The notes: generated by a model from the letters alone, not told the origin. Positions 8,633-18,651 are shown, numbered from the stretch's first letter. The stretch: DNA of 64,000 nt from Cloacibacterium normanense (GCF_002943105.1 NZ_PTPZ01000002.1:411852-475851); one strand, 5' to 3'. Translations and numbers: made by a program.

Positions 8633-9316
8633 TTATTTAGTATTGGTTTGAGTTGTAGTTGCATCAGCAGCGGCTACAGGAGCTACAGCATCAGCTTTGA
8701 AAGCGCTCATTACATACATTGCTACTCTCCATCTATCAGCAGGAGCTAATTGACCAGCGTAAGATCCCATTAAGTTTCTTCCGTTTACAATTACATAATG
8801 AGTAGAACCTACTGTAATCTGTCTGTCTTTGTAATTAGGAACACCAGAATATGCACCACTTTGTACAATTGGACCTTGTCCATCACCTCCCACACCGTGA
8901 CAAGCTGCACAAGTCATTTCGTATAATTTTTTACCTCTTGCTAAATCTTTTTCTTTATTTTTAGGATCTAGAGGAGAAGCGGTAACACTTTTTGACTCTT
9001 CATAAAATGCAGTATATTCTTCTACATTTTTAGGAGTTTTATCTTCTGGCAAAATTCCTTCCTTGTCTTGAGGAACCGTACCTTCTACAGGAGAAAGTAA
9101 AGTAGAGCCGTAGTTATTTACAAAAGCCGGGATTTCGTTTTCTTTGCTTACATAATGTCCATCTGCTTTACTAGCAGTTTTTAACATTGGGTCATAAGCT
9201 ACAGGAAAATACATATCCGGAAAGTAAACTAATGGCGGATTATCTTTTGGTCCACAAGAATTCAGCGCGATAACTGAGATTCCCAAGATGGTTGTTATTT
9301 TTAAAATATTTTTCAT
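8633..9316 (-). CDS. actE: alternative complex III cytochrome c subunit ActE
   Basis: 227 residues from the ATG at 9316 (a second ATG at 9325 would overlap the actD stop). Lipoprotein signal ending ALNSC, then a periplasmic class I cytochrome c domain with one heme site MTCAACHGVGGDGQGP and a distal Met (YVMSAF / NLMGSY region). Passes electrons from the complex to a cytochrome c or terminal oxidase. Fifth of six genes in the operon. Confidence 0.93.
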   Translation of the reverse strand: MKNILKITTILGISVIALNSCGPKDNPPLVYFPDMYFPVAYDPMLKTASKADGHYVSKENEIPAFVNNYGSTLLSPVEGTVPQDKEGILPEDKTPKNVEEYTAFYEESKSVTASPLDPKNKEKDLARGKKLYEMTCAACHGVGGDGQGPIVQSGAYSGVPNYKDRQITVGSTHYVIVNGRNLMGSYAGQLAPADRWRVAMYVMSAFKADAVAPVAAADATTTQTNTK

Positions 9317-9317
9317 A

Positions 9318-9839
9318 TTACGCATCTTTTACAGTTATTTCTTCTACACCTGTTTCAATCAGCATCTGTTTAATGGTTTCTACATCTTCAGACACAAACT
9401 CCATCATAAACTTATCATCCGTAGTTCTAGGGTCTGGATTCTGGGGAGCAGCTCCTGGATACATTTTATTTCTTACTAAGAAAGTAAGAGACATCATGTG
9501 TGCAGCACAGAATACCATTAATTCAAACATTGGAACTACAAAAGCTGGCATGTTATGACCCCACCAAAAAGCTGGTTTACCACCGATGTTTTGTGGCCAG
9601 TCATGATTCATCATATACCAAGTTGCTAAAGCACCAATGGTAACACCATAACAAGCATAAATGAAAGCTGCGTCTGAAATTCTAGTTTTCTTAAGACCTA
9701 AAGCTTTATCTAGCCCGTGAACTGGGAATGGAGTATACACTTCGGTAATTTCAATACCTTTATCTCTGAAAGCTTTAACGCCGTTCATTAAATCGTCGTC
9801 ATCGCCATAAAGTCCATATATTCTTTTAGTGGTGCTCAT
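9318..9839 (-). CDS. actD: alternative complex III subunit ActD (DUF3341)
   Basis: 173 residues from the ATG at 9839 (MSTTKRIYG). DUF3341 protein: a ferredoxin-like cytoplasmic N-terminal part (IYGLYGDDDDLMNGVKAFRD, TEVYTPFPVHGLD), two membrane helices in the middle and a short C-terminal tail. Structural subunit of alternative complex III. It overlaps the 3' end of actC by 14 bp, indicating translational coupling. Confidence 0.93.
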   Translation of the reverse strand: MSTTKRIYGLYGDDDDLMNGVKAFRDKGIEITEVYTPFPVHGLDKALGLKKTRISDAAFIYACYGVTIGALATWYMMNHDWPQNIGGKPAFWWGHNMPAFVVPMFELMVFCAAHMMSLTFLVRNKMYPGAAPQNPDPRTTDDKFMMEFVSEDVETIKQMLIETGVEEITVKDA

Positions 9840-11223
9840 CTCCTTCTTTTGCTTTATAAGTTTCACCTGAAATTTTCAAAATAGTCTTCAATTCAGCCTG
9901 TGCAATTACAGGGAATGTTCTAGCGTACAATAGGAATAATACTCCGAAGAAACCAATTGTTCCTAAATAAACTCCTACGTCTATAATCGTTGGCTTAAAC
10001 ATCGTCCAAGAACCTGGTAAGTAGTCTCTAGAAAGGTTGATCACAATGATGTCAAATCTTTCAAACCACATACCGATGTTGATGATTAATGCTACGAAGA
10101 AAGTCCAAATAATATTCGTTCTTAATTTTTTGAACCAGAAAGAAGCAGGAACAACTAAGTTACAGATAATTAGCGCCCAGAATGCCCACCAGTAAGGACC
10201 AGTAGCAGCACCTGGAGATAAATATGTAAAGTCTTCATATCTACTTCCTGAGTACCAACCGATGAAGTATTCTACACCATATGCTACCGTTACCATACCA
10301 CCTGTTACGATGATTACGATGTTCATAATTTCGATATGATACATGGTAATATAATCTTCTAAGTGTGCTACTTTTCTAGCAACTAATAGAAGGGTTTGTA
10401 CCATTGCAAATCCTGAGAAAATCGCACCTGCTACGAAGTAAGGAGGGTAGATGGTAGAGTGCCATCCTTTGATTACTGAAGTTGCGAAGTCAAATGATAC
10501 CGTGGTGTGTACTGAGAATACAAGTGGTGTTGCTAAACCAGCTAATACAAGAGATAATTCTTCGAATCTTTGCCAGTGTTTTGCTTTACCACCCCAACCG
10601 AATGCTAGGAATGTATAAATCTTTTTAGTCCAAGGCGTTTTTGCTCTATCTCTAATCATCGCAAAGTCTGGGATTAATCCCATGAACCAGAATACGGTAG
10701 ATACAGAGAAGTAAGTAGAGATTGCAAATACGTCCCAAAGTAGTGGAGAGTTAAAGTTAGTCCAAAGAGAACCAAATTGGTTTGGCAAAGGGAATACCCA
10801 ATATCCTACCCAAACTCTACCCATGTGAATTACTGGGAAGATAGCAGCCTGTACAACTGCAAAAATCGTCATCGCTTCTGCAGAACGGTTTACAGACATT
10901 CTCCATCTTTGTCTAAATAATAACAATACTGCAGAGATTAAGGTTCCTGCGTGACCAATACCTACCCACCAAACGAAGTTAGTAATATCCCAACCCCAGT
11001 TAATGGTTTTGTTTAGTCCCCAAGCTCCGATACCGGTACCAATGGTGTAAGCAATACATCCAAAACCGTATACAAATAGAACTAGAGCTGCCCAAAAAGA
11101 AATCCACCAGAGTTTTCCGGCTCTTTCTTCGATAGGTCTTGCAATATCTTCGGTGATATCGTGATAAGTCTTGTGACCAATAATTAGCGGTTCCCTAATA
11201 GGGGCTTCGTAATGTCCTGACAT
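9826..11223 (-). CDS. actC: alternative complex III subunit ActC (NrfD-like)
   Basis: 465 residues, about ten membrane helices, NrfD/PsrC superfamily. Quinol-binding integral membrane subunit facing ActB. The family's conserved His and acidic positions in helices appear in the segments WWVGIGHAGTLISAVLLLFR and FSVHTTVSFDFATSVIKGWH. It starts 20 bp after actB, and its end overlaps actD. Confidence 0.95.
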   Translation of the reverse strand: MSGHYEAPIREPLIIGHKTYHDITEDIARPIEERAGKLWWISFWAALVLFVYGFGCIAYTIGTGIGAWGLNKTINWGWDITNFVWWVGIGHAGTLISAVLLLFRQRWRMSVNRSAEAMTIFAVVQAAIFPVIHMGRVWVGYWVFPLPNQFGSLWTNFNSPLLWDVFAISTYFSVSTVFWFMGLIPDFAMIRDRAKTPWTKKIYTFLAFGWGGKAKHWQRFEELSLVLAGLATPLVFSVHTTVSFDFATSVIKGWHSTIYPPYFVAGAIFSGFAMVQTLLLVARKVAHLEDYITMYHIEIMNIVIIVTGGMVTVAYGVEYFIGWYSGSRYEDFTYLSPGAATGPYWWAFWALIICNLVVPASFWFKKLRTNIIWTFFVALIINIGMWFERFDIIVINLSRDYLPGSWTMFKPTIIDVGVYLGTIGFFGVLFLLYARTFPVIAQAELKTILKISGETYKAKEGDEHH

Positions 11224-11243
11224 TTTTTACCTATTTATATTAT

Positions 11244-14200
11244 TTAAACGTTGTTTTCTTTTCTGTTTCTCACTTTTGTATGGTAGAATACGTTTGGTTT
11301 AGTACCCACTTCTTCTAGCAATACATATTTTCTCTTGTCATTGAATAATGCTCTTACTTCTGATGATTTATCATTCATATCACCGAATTTAAGTGCTCCT
11401 GTAGAACAAGCCTGTGAACAAGCTGTTTTAAGTTCCCCATCTTCAATTCTTCTGCCTTCTTTTTTAGCTTCTAGAATTGTAGCTTGAGTCATTTGGATAC
11501 ACATAGAACATTTTTCCATTACCCCCCTAGTTCTTACTACAACATCTGGATTTAGAACCATTCTTCCTAAATCGTTATTCATGTTGAAGTCAAACTTATC
11601 ATTCAAGTTATAAGTAAACCAATTGAATCTTCTTACTTTGTAAGGACAGTTGTTTGCACAATATCTTGTACCGATACATCTGTTGTAAGCCATTTGGTTT
11701 TGACCTTGCTTACCGTGAGAAGTTGCAGCAACAGGACATACTGTTTCACAAGGTGCGTGATTACAGTGCTGACACATTACTGGTTGGAAAATCACATCAG
11801 GACTTTCGTTTGGTTCAATTAATATATCATAAAGGTTAGGAACGTTTAATCCCTTATCAATCCCTTCTTTTACTTCTATTTTTTCTTTAGCAGAGTAATA
11901 TCTATCGATTCTTAGCCAAGCCATATCTCTAGACATTCTTACCTCTTCTTTACCTACTACAGGTACGTTGTTTTCTGCTTGACAAGCAATGATACAAGCT
12001 CCACAACCGATACATGAGTTAAGGTCTACAGAAAGATTAAAGTGAGGGCCATCAGTATCATCGAAAGCATCCCAAAGATCTACTTTGCCCATTGGTAAAG
12101 TTCCTTGTAATGTTTCCATTGTTAATGGTTTATTCCACTTGTTTACGTCTTCGTTTAAGTAAGTGTCTAATGTTACTTCTTTAGCGATTTCGTAACGACC
12201 CATTAATGTATTTTGAAGCTGTACACCTGCAAATTCGTGATCATCTGCTCCTGATTTTTCAATAGAAACATTAGATACTACAGTGTTGTATCCATCAAAT
12301 AAAGGATAAGCGTTTACACCTGTTTCAGCTACTTTACCTGAGTCTTTTTTACCATAACCTAAAGCAAGACCTAATGAACCTTCTGCTTGACCTGGCTGAA
12401 TGAAAACAGGAACGTTTTCTAATTTCACACCATTTACAGTAAGATTTACCACAGTACCATCTAACTGCATTCTCGCATTTAATTCATTCTCGATACCAAA
12501 TTCTTTAGCGTCTGCTGGAGAAATAGTAAGGTAGTTATCCCAAGCCATTCTCGTAATAGGATCTGGCAACTCTTGTAGCCAAGGGTTATTGGCTTGAGTA
12601 CCGTCTCCCATTGCAGTAGTGGTATAAAGTACAAGTTCTAATTTAGAAGCTTTGAAACCTTGTAATTCTGAAACCGCTTTTGCAGCATCTCCACCTGTGT
12701 AAGATAGTGTTCCTATAATGTTTCCTGCATTAAAACCATTATAAAGTGCTTGGTTAAATGAAGTTCCATTAAGAATTGTTGCAGCATTAGCTTTTAAATA
12801 TTCATAATAGTTAGGAGTAAATCCTTTTCCATTCATCCAAACAAGAAGTGATTCTTCAATTTGTCTAGACTTGAATATTTTTTGGATCGTAGGTTGCATT
12901 AATGAATAAGCACCAGTTTGAGGAGCGATATCACCCCAAGATTCTAACCAATGTGCTGCTGGAATGACTACTTTTGCTGCTTGAGCAATTTCGTTTTTCT
13001 TATCAGCTACAGCAACTACAGTTCCTACTTTGCTTAATGATTTTTTAAATTCTGCACCTTTTGCGTGAGAATAGATTGGGTTTACGTTGTTAGCAACTAA
13101 AACACCCACTTGACCAGCATTTACCCAAGTTAAAAACTCGTTAAATCTAGCGTTGTCATATTCTTTTAATAGGTTAGCTTTTCCAGTGAAAGCTACAGAA
13201 CCTAATTTTTGATTGATTAAGTGTGCTAAAACATAAGAAGCTTTAGAACCGTCAGCAAAAACTACCGCTTTGTTTCCTTTAGCTTGTAATTCTTTAGCAA
13301 TTTCAGAAGCTACTTTATCAGAAGTTCCACCTCCTACGATTGCGTTATAAACTTCTACTAAAGTTTTATTTACAGCAGAAGGTTTTTGCTTAATTCTAGT
13401 ATCAGCATTAGCACCAGTAAGAGACATGTTAGATTCTACTTGAATATGTCTAAGCATGTTAGCTCCTGGTTTTCTAGCAGCTGCGTATGATGTTTCTAAG
13501 CTATTTGCGTTATAATCTCCTAAGAAATCTGCTTGGAAAGAAACCACTAATTCAGTAGCTGATAAGTCGTAAACTGGTAATGCTCTATTACCGAAAACTT
13601 CTTGAGCAGCGTCTAATGCAGCAGCATACGTATAAGCATCGTAAGTTACTAATTCTGCATTAGGATATTTGGTTTTAAACTCTCCGAATAATTTCTTGAA
13701 TGTAGGAGAAGGATATGAATGAGAAAGAACTACAATTTTCTTGTTTTCAGCTTGAGCTTTAGTTAGTGCTTCTAGCACTACAGCGTCTACTTTGTCGAAA
13801 GTTTCGTCTTTACCATCTAGTTTTGGTTGCTTAATTTTATCATTATCATATAATGACAATACACTTGCTTGAGCTCTAGCGTTTGTTTTACCTAGATCAT
13901 TTGCAGTTTTATTCGGTTCAATTTTAATTGGTCTACCTTCTCTAGTTTTTACTAAAACACTAGAAAAGTCAAACCCGTCAAAATAGGTAGATGCATAATA
14001 ATTAGGAATTCCTGGGATAATACTGTGTGGTTTTACCACGTAAGGAATTGTTTTGATTACTGGCGCTTCACACGCTGCAAGAGTAACTGCAGCTGTAGAG
14101 AAGCCTAATAATTTTAAGAAATCCCTTCTAGAAGTCCCAGAATTGTTCATTTTTTCTGCATCACCCAAGAACTCATCTACAGGAATTTCGTTTTGAAATT

Positions 14201-14279
14201 CTTTTTGAGCCAATTTCGCATTAAGCGATTGGTCTTTAAGTTCGTGAATACTTCTGAATTGTATTTTATTTGAAGCCAT
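11244..14279 (-). CDS. actB: alternative complex III subunit ActB (MoCo-like + FeS)
   Basis: 1011 residues, a natural fusion of a molybdopterin-oxidoreductase-like domain (about residues 75-730, which in ActB holds no Mo cofactor) and an FeS domain (about 745-1000). Tat motif S50-R51-R52-D-F-L-K is unusually far from the N-terminus, as in other ActB, and is followed by lipobox LAAC (Cys70), so it is a Tat-exported lipoprotein. Cysteine clusters for four FeS centres are visible: CIGCGACIIAC, CQHCNHAPCETVC, CIGTRYCANNC, CSMC with CSQAC. Second gene of the operon. Confidence 0.96.
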   Translation of the reverse strand: MASNKIQFRSIHELKDQSLNAKLAQKEFQNEIPVDEFLGDAEKMNNSGTSRRDFLKLLGFSTAAVTLAACEAPVIKTIPYVVKPHSIIPGIPNYYASTYFDGFDFSSVLVKTREGRPIKIEPNKTANDLGKTNARAQASVLSLYDNDKIKQPKLDGKDETFDKVDAVVLEALTKAQAENKKIVVLSHSYPSPTFKKLFGEFKTKYPNAELVTYDAYTYAAALDAAQEVFGNRALPVYDLSATELVVSFQADFLGDYNANSLETSYAAARKPGANMLRHIQVESNMSLTGANADTRIKQKPSAVNKTLVEVYNAIVGGGTSDKVASEIAKELQAKGNKAVVFADGSKASYVLAHLINQKLGSVAFTGKANLLKEYDNARFNEFLTWVNAGQVGVLVANNVNPIYSHAKGAEFKKSLSKVGTVVAVADKKNEIAQAAKVVIPAAHWLESWGDIAPQTGAYSLMQPTIQKIFKSRQIEESLLVWMNGKGFTPNYYEYLKANAATILNGTSFNQALYNGFNAGNIIGTLSYTGGDAAKAVSELQGFKASKLELVLYTTTAMGDGTQANNPWLQELPDPITRMAWDNYLTISPADAKEFGIENELNARMQLDGTVVNLTVNGVKLENVPVFIQPGQAEGSLGLALGYGKKDSGKVAETGVNAYPLFDGYNTVVSNVSIEKSGADDHEFAGVQLQNTLMGRYEIAKEVTLDTYLNEDVNKWNKPLTMETLQGTLPMGKVDLWDAFDDTDGPHFNLSVDLNSCIGCGACIIACQAENNVPVVGKEEVRMSRDMAWLRIDRYYSAKEKIEVKEGIDKGLNVPNLYDILIEPNESPDVIFQPVMCQHCNHAPCETVCPVAATSHGKQGQNQMAYNRCIGTRYCANNCPYKVRRFNWFTYNLNDKFDFNMNNDLGRMVLNPDVVVRTRGVMEKCSMCIQMTQATILEAKKEGRRIEDGELKTACSQACSTGALKFGDMNDKSSEVRALFNDKRKYVLLEEVGTKPNVFYHTKVRNRKENNV

Positions 14280-14301
14280 TTATACTTCTAATTTTCTGTT
14301 A

Positions 14302-15645
14302 TTAATAATGACATTTACCACACTCTAAACCACCAATAGCGTCTACGGTCATTTTAGTTTCTCCACCGTATTGTTTTTTCAACTTGTCGTGAAGTTTTTG
14401 GTAGTATTCTTTGTTATAACCGTTTGTCATGTCTACTTCTGTAGTTCTGTGACAATCAATACACCATCCCATTGTAAAGTTATTTGCCATTTGTACTTTG
14501 TCCATTTCTTGAACTTGACCGTGACAAGCTTTACATACTACGTCTACTTTTTTAGCTTTGATGATGGTTTGTTCACCAGCTACCACGTGTTGTGCGTGAT
14601 TGAAGTATACGAAATCTGGCATATTGTGAATTCTCACCCACTCGATTGGTTTAGTTTTTCCAGTGTAAGACTGTGAACCTTCATCCCAACCAGCAGCTTC
14701 GTAGATTTTCTTAATCTCTGCAGTATAGAATTCTCTAGATTTTCCTTCTTCTATGTATTTTCCTTTGTATTCTGAAATACCTTTGTGGCAATTCATACAA
14801 ACGTTTACAGAAGGAATCTCTGATACTTTACCATACTTAGCACTTGAGTGACATAATTGACAATCGATTTTATTCTCACCAGCGTGAATTTTGTGAGAGA
14901 AGTAAATAGGTTGCTCTGGTTGATAACCTTTGTATACACCTACCCACATTAACCAATTCCAAATTCCGTAAAGTGCTAATAGGGCTAATAATCCCATTAA
15001 TGCTTTACCTAGCGTATTGTACTTCTCGTAGAATTCGCCAATTGAGTTGATTCTTGTAGCGTCTAGAGCAGAAATTTCTCCAGATTTTCTGTGTAAATTT
15101 ACGAGTTGGGTTAATCTGAAGAGTAACCAAAGAAGTAATCCTCCAACTGCGACTAAAGAAATTAGAAGAGCAGATGAATTATTTTTTTCATCTTGAGCAG
15201 CTTTGATGGCTTCTGGTGAATTCACATCAGTTTCTGCTGCAGCAGGCTCTGCTTTTGGCGGATTAGTGGTGTATTCTAGAAGATCTGCAATGTCCTGATC
15301 TGTAAGATTAGGGAACTGAGTCATCTCTACTTTGTTGAATTTTTCGAAGACTTCATTCGCATACTTATCGCCAGAAGCTCTAAGTGCTTTGTTATCTTTA
15401 ATCCATTTTTGGAACCAATCTACACCTAAATTTTGTTCCTTTTTTAATCTGTCTACTACGCCTCCTAAAGCTGGGCCTACCATTTGTTTGTCTAACGCGT
15501 GACACGCAGAACAATTGGTTTTAAAAAGGGTTTCTCCCTTCTTAGCGTCACCTTTAAGATCTTGAGCGTAAATAGAAGCACTGGTTGTTAAGAGCAAACT
15601 ACATGCTAACAACACTCTCTTGTAATGCTTTCTCCAACTAATCAT
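14302..15645 (-). CDS. actA: alternative complex III multiheme cytochrome ActA
   Basis: 447 residues. A signal peptide (ending near residue 27, SIYAQ) precedes a class I monoheme domain (CSACH, Cys45; distal motif around MVGPALGG), then a linker, a membrane helix near residues 155-175 with a second hydrophobic stretch near 215-235, and a cytochrome c3-like domain with CQLCH, CMNCH, CKACH, CIDCH and CGKCH. That makes six CXXCH sites. It takes electrons from the ActB FeS clusters. First gene of the operon; a -7 box lies at 15691-15698. Confidence 0.95.
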   Translation of the reverse strand: MISWRKHYKRVLLACSLLLTTSASIYAQDLKGDAKKGETLFKTNCSACHALDKQMVGPALGGVVDRLKKEQNLGVDWFQKWIKDNKALRASGDKYANEVFEKFNKVEMTQFPNLTDQDIADLLEYTTNPPKAEPAAAETDVNSPEAIKAAQDEKNNSSALLISLVAVGGLLLWLLFRLTQLVNLHRKSGEISALDATRINSIGEFYEKYNTLGKALMGLLALLALYGIWNWLMWVGVYKGYQPEQPIYFSHKIHAGENKIDCQLCHSSAKYGKVSEIPSVNVCMNCHKGISEYKGKYIEEGKSREFYTAEIKKIYEAAGWDEGSQSYTGKTKPIEWVRIHNMPDFVYFNHAQHVVAGEQTIIKAKKVDVVCKACHGQVQEMDKVQMANNFTMGWCIDCHRTTEVDMTNGYNKEYYQKLHDKLKKQYGGETKMTVDAIGGLECGKCHY

Positions 15646-15690
15646 TTAAATAATCTTGGGTTAATACTATTGAGTTTACATTCAATTCCG

Positions 15691-15698
15691 CAAAAATA
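15691..15698 (-). promoter_or_regulatory. -7 box of the actABCDEF operon
   Basis: Minus-strand TATTTTTG, 45 bp before the actA ATG. No TTG sits at the ideal -33 spacing (nearest is 11 bp away). Likely promoter by position: it is in the only upstream gap of the six-gene operon. Confidence 0.5.
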
Positions 15699-15780
15699 AT
15701 ACTTTAACACAATATTAACAGAAGGTTTGTATGTATTTTATCAATTTTTTTTAATTTATAATTGTTCTAAATAAGAAAGA

Positions 15781-15810
15781 TTGGTATAATTTTTATTTGT
15801 ATTAACTTTG
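15781..15810 (+). promoter_or_regulatory. promoter of SPOR-domain gene
   Basis: TTG (15781-15783), 19-nt spacer, TAACTTTG (15803-15810): a full match to the Bacteroidota sigma-factor consensus. The ATG follows at 15826, so the leader is about 10 nt. Confidence 0.75.
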
Positions 15811-15825
15811 TCAAAAATAATTTTA

Positions 15826-16341
15826 ATGAAAAACGTAATAAAAATACTATCATTATTAACTTTTTTAAGTTTTAATATCTCTAATGCTCAGGTAGTTGAG
15901 AAAAAAGAAACGCATAATGGAACAGAGTTAAAAGTTTCTATGGATAGCAGAGTAAATGAGCTTTTAACGGATTTAGAAGGGAAATGTGATAAGATTAAAG
16001 AGGAAGAAGCCAATAAAAATGAAGCTCCGAAAGTAGAAATTTCGACGAAACCTAAAACAAATGCTGAAATCTGTAGAGATAATCCTAGAATTTTAGGTTA
16101 CAAAATTCAGGTGGCAGTTGTAAAAAGTAATGAGGAAGCCAACAAAGTGAAATCTTATTTCCGTACGAAATTTCCGAATATGAAAGCAGAAACTGATGCT
16201 TCGCTAAGACCTAATTATAAGGTTTTGGTAGGGAGCTATTTCAGTAAGCAATCTGCAAGTGGCGATTTAGCAAGAATTAGAAGTTATTTCCCTGCTGCAA
16301 TTGCAGTACAATACAGAGTTTTCTGTGTAGAAGCAAAATAA
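15826..16341 (+). CDS. secreted SPOR-domain protein
   Basis: 171 residues from the ATG at 15826, chosen because the promoter -7 box lies just upstream and because MKNVIKILSLLTFLS makes a clean signal peptide ending NISNAQ. The C-terminal about 75 residues (ILGYKIQVAVVKSNEEANKV through ARIRSYFPAAIAVQ) form a SPOR domain, which binds denuded septal peptidoglycan glycan. A charged helical linker lies between. Likely periplasmic with a cell-division or wall role. Monocistronic, ended by a bidirectional terminator. Confidence 0.85.
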   Translation: MKNVIKILSLLTFLSFNISNAQVVEKKETHNGTELKVSMDSRVNELLTDLEGKCDKIKEEEANKNEAPKVEISTKPKTNAEICRDNPRILGYKIQVAVVKSNEEANKVKSYFRTKFPNMKAETDASLRPNYKVLVGSYFSKQSASGDLARIRSYFPAAIAVQYRVFCVEAK

Positions 16342-16361
16342 TTTTCACACATTAGCATAAC

Positions 16362-16391
16362 AAAAATCCACCAAAATTTTGGTGGATTTTT
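16362..16391. terminator. bidirectional terminator
   Basis: Perfect 14-bp palindrome AAAATCCACCAAAA / TTTTGGTGGATTTT centred between 16376 and 16377, with A and T tracts on either side. It serves both the SPOR gene and the convergent response-regulator gene. Confidence 0.85.
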
Positions 16392-16395
16392 TTAT

Positions 16396-17082
16396 TTAAT
16401 TTTTTACTAAAAGTCTGAACCCTTCTCCATGCACGTTGATGATTTCTAATCCTTCATCGTCTTTTAGGAGCTTTCTCAGTTTAGCAATGTACACGTCCAT
16501 ACTTCTTGCCGTGAAATAATTTTCTTTTTTCCAGATTTTTCTTAATGCTAAATCTCTTGGCATAAAATCATTTCTGTGTAGGCAAAGAAGTTTTAGTAAT
16601 TCGTTTTCTTTTGGCGAAAGTTTATATTCATTATCGCCTACTCGTAATTGTCTTAAAACTGAATCGAAAAACATGTTAGAAATTTTAAATTGCTCTTGCT
16701 CTTCGTCTTCTACTACTGCACTTCTTTGTAAAATAGCTTTGATTTTGTATAAAAGTAATTCTGTGTCAAACGGTTTCGTGATGTAATCATCTGCGCCGAT
16801 TTGATAGCCTTTTAAAACGTCTTCACGCTGGTTTCTTGCCGTTAAAAATATAATGGGAGTATTCTTGTCTATTTTTCTCACGTCTTCAGCTAGTGAAAAG
16901 CCGTCTTTTTTGGGCATCATGACATCAAAAATACAAATGTCAAATTCCTTTTCTGTGAATTCTTTTAGCCCTAATTCTCCATCTATAGCAAGGGTTACAT
17001 CAAAGTTGTTAATGCTTAAATAATCTTTAAGTACCGCTCCGAAACTTTGGTCGTCTTCTACTAATAAGATTCTGTTACTCAT
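16396..17082 (-). CDS. OmpR-family response regulator
   Basis: 228 residues. Receiver domain with acidic pocket E9-D10-D11, phospho-acceptor D53 (CIFDVMMP) and Lys in ITKPF, then a winged-helix DNA-binding domain from about residue 130 (LSPKENELLKLL, then MDVYIAKLRKLL). Lies 24 bp downstream of the histidine kinase on the same strand, so the two form a two-component pair. Regulon not visible. Confidence 0.95.
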   Translation of the reverse strand: MSNRILLVEDDQSFGAVLKDYLSINNFDVTLAIDGELGLKEFTEKEFDICIFDVMMPKKDGFSLAEDVRKIDKNTPIIFLTARNQREDVLKGYQIGADDYITKPFDTELLLYKIKAILQRSAVVEDEEQEQFKISNMFFDSVLRQLRVGDNEYKLSPKENELLKLLCLHRNDFMPRDLALRKIWKKENYFTARSMDVYIAKLRKLLKDDEGLEIINVHGEGFRLLVKN

Positions 17083-17106
17083 AATATTTGGTGTTTTTAT
17101 TTGTTG

Positions 17107-18651
17107 TTATTTCATCGGCAGTTTTATGGTAAATGTGCTGCCTTTATCTTTTTCTGATTCTACAATCACTTGACCGTGATGCAGTTCTACGATTTTCTTC
17201 ACATAAGACAATCCTAAACCTTGTCCTTTTACATTGTGAATATTCCCAGTTTCTTCTCTGAAGAATTTCTCGAAAATTTTAGTTCTGTTATGTTGTTCCA
17301 TTCCCATTCCTTTATCAGAAATTGCAATGACGTAAAATCCAGGTTCATTTCTAGTAGTAATTCTAATTTCTGGGGTTTCTGGCGAATATTTATTGGCATT
17401 GTCTAATAAATTTACCAGAGCGTTAGAAAGGTGAAATTCATCTACTTTTACATTGTAATGTTCCGCTTTGAATTCTTCGGTTAATGTTCCGCCTCTTTCT
17501 TCTACAATAAGTCTGAATGACTGAGAAATTTGCTTGATGAGTTCTCTTACATTGGTTTCTTTTAAGAAGAGTTTTACTTCGTTTCTCTCTAATTTAGACA
17601 TGTTGAGAACGTTTTCTACCTGTTTTTTCATTCTCAAGTTCTCTTGTTTGATGAGTTGAGAATAATATTTTACTTTTTCTGGATTGGTAGAGATTTTATC
17701 ATTAGCCAAAGCATCTGTCGCTACGGAAATGGTAGCTAAAGGTGTTTTGAATTCATGAGACATGTTATTGATGAAATCAGTTTTTACTTCTGAGATTTTT
17801 TTCTGTTTCATCATGTAATTAATCGAGATGATGTAGATTCCTAAAATCGTCAATAATGACATGAAAGTTCCTAGTAGCATTGGCAAATTATTCATTGCCA
17901 AAGACGCATCTTTTCTTGGGAAAACTAGCGAAAGCGTAAAAAGCGTTCGGTCTTTATCGTCTGTAAAAAGTGGAAAATTATAATTGGTTTTGTCTCGCTG
18001 ATCTAAATAAGTGTTATTAGAAATCTGAGTTAATTTATTGTTTTTGTCCAAAATTCCATAGCCGAATTTAGAGTTTATTCCATTGTTTTTCAGTTCTTTA
18101 GCAAGAACGGAATCCAGCATTTTTGGATTGACTCTTTGGTTGATAGGTAAGTTAGAAGCATTAAATTTCGCAAATTCTGTCAAAGTAAACTGTCCGCTGC
18201 TGATGTCTTGACTCTGAACCGAAGAAATAATCTGAGGAGTGCTTTCGTTTTTTTTAATGCTGTATAAACCTTCGTCTTTGTAAAGTTTTATTTTGGTAAT
18301 GCTATCACCTTTTTTAGAAATCGGAATGTTTTGTTTTTCAATAATGGTTTTATTGAAAGTTAGCGTGGTTTTGTTAGCAGAATCCTGCGTTTGCTGGATT
18401 TGAAAAAGAGTAGGACTTTTAGCGTTATTAGCTAAAGTTTTGTCGAAATTTTTAAATTTTTCGTTGTATTTCTGAATTTCTAATTCTTCAATTTTTTTAC
18501 TTGAGCTTTCTAGCGCAGTGTACACTTTATTAGAAAAATCTTGCTCTAGTGCGGTGTAATATTCTTTAAGCCAATAAAATTGCAATGACACGAAAACAAC
18601 AAGTGAAATCGTCATGAATACGGAGATTATTGGGATAAATTTATTATTCAT
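17107..18651 (-). CDS. membrane sensor histidine kinase
   Basis: 514 residues. Membrane helix at about residues 7-28, periplasmic sensor region of about 230 residues, second helix near residues 260-282, then HisKA (NNMSHEFKTPLATI, His299), N box (NLLDNANKYSPE), G1 (DKGMGM) and G2 (GQGLGLSYVKKIVELHHG). The periplasmic part has no recognised family, so the signal is unknown. Cognate of the response regulator 24 bp downstream. Confidence 0.94.
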   Translation of the reverse strand: MNNKFIPIISVFMTISLVVFVSLQFYWLKEYYTALEQDFSNKVYTALESSSKKIEELEIQKYNEKFKNFDKTLANNAKSPTLFQIQQTQDSANKTTLTFNKTIIEKQNIPISKKGDSITKIKLYKDEGLYSIKKNESTPQIISSVQSQDISSGQFTLTEFAKFNASNLPINQRVNPKMLDSVLAKELKNNGINSKFGYGILDKNNKLTQISNNTYLDQRDKTNYNFPLFTDDKDRTLFTLSLVFPRKDASLAMNNLPMLLGTFMSLLTILGIYIISINYMMKQKKISEVKTDFINNMSHEFKTPLATISVATDALANDKISTNPEKVKYYSQLIKQENLRMKKQVENVLNMSKLERNEVKLFLKETNVRELIKQISQSFRLIVEERGGTLTEEFKAEHYNVKVDEFHLSNALVNLLDNANKYSPETPEIRITTRNEPGFYVIAISDKGMGMEQHNRTKIFEKFFREETGNIHNVKGQGLGLSYVKKIVELHHGQVIVESEKDKGSTFTIKLPMK

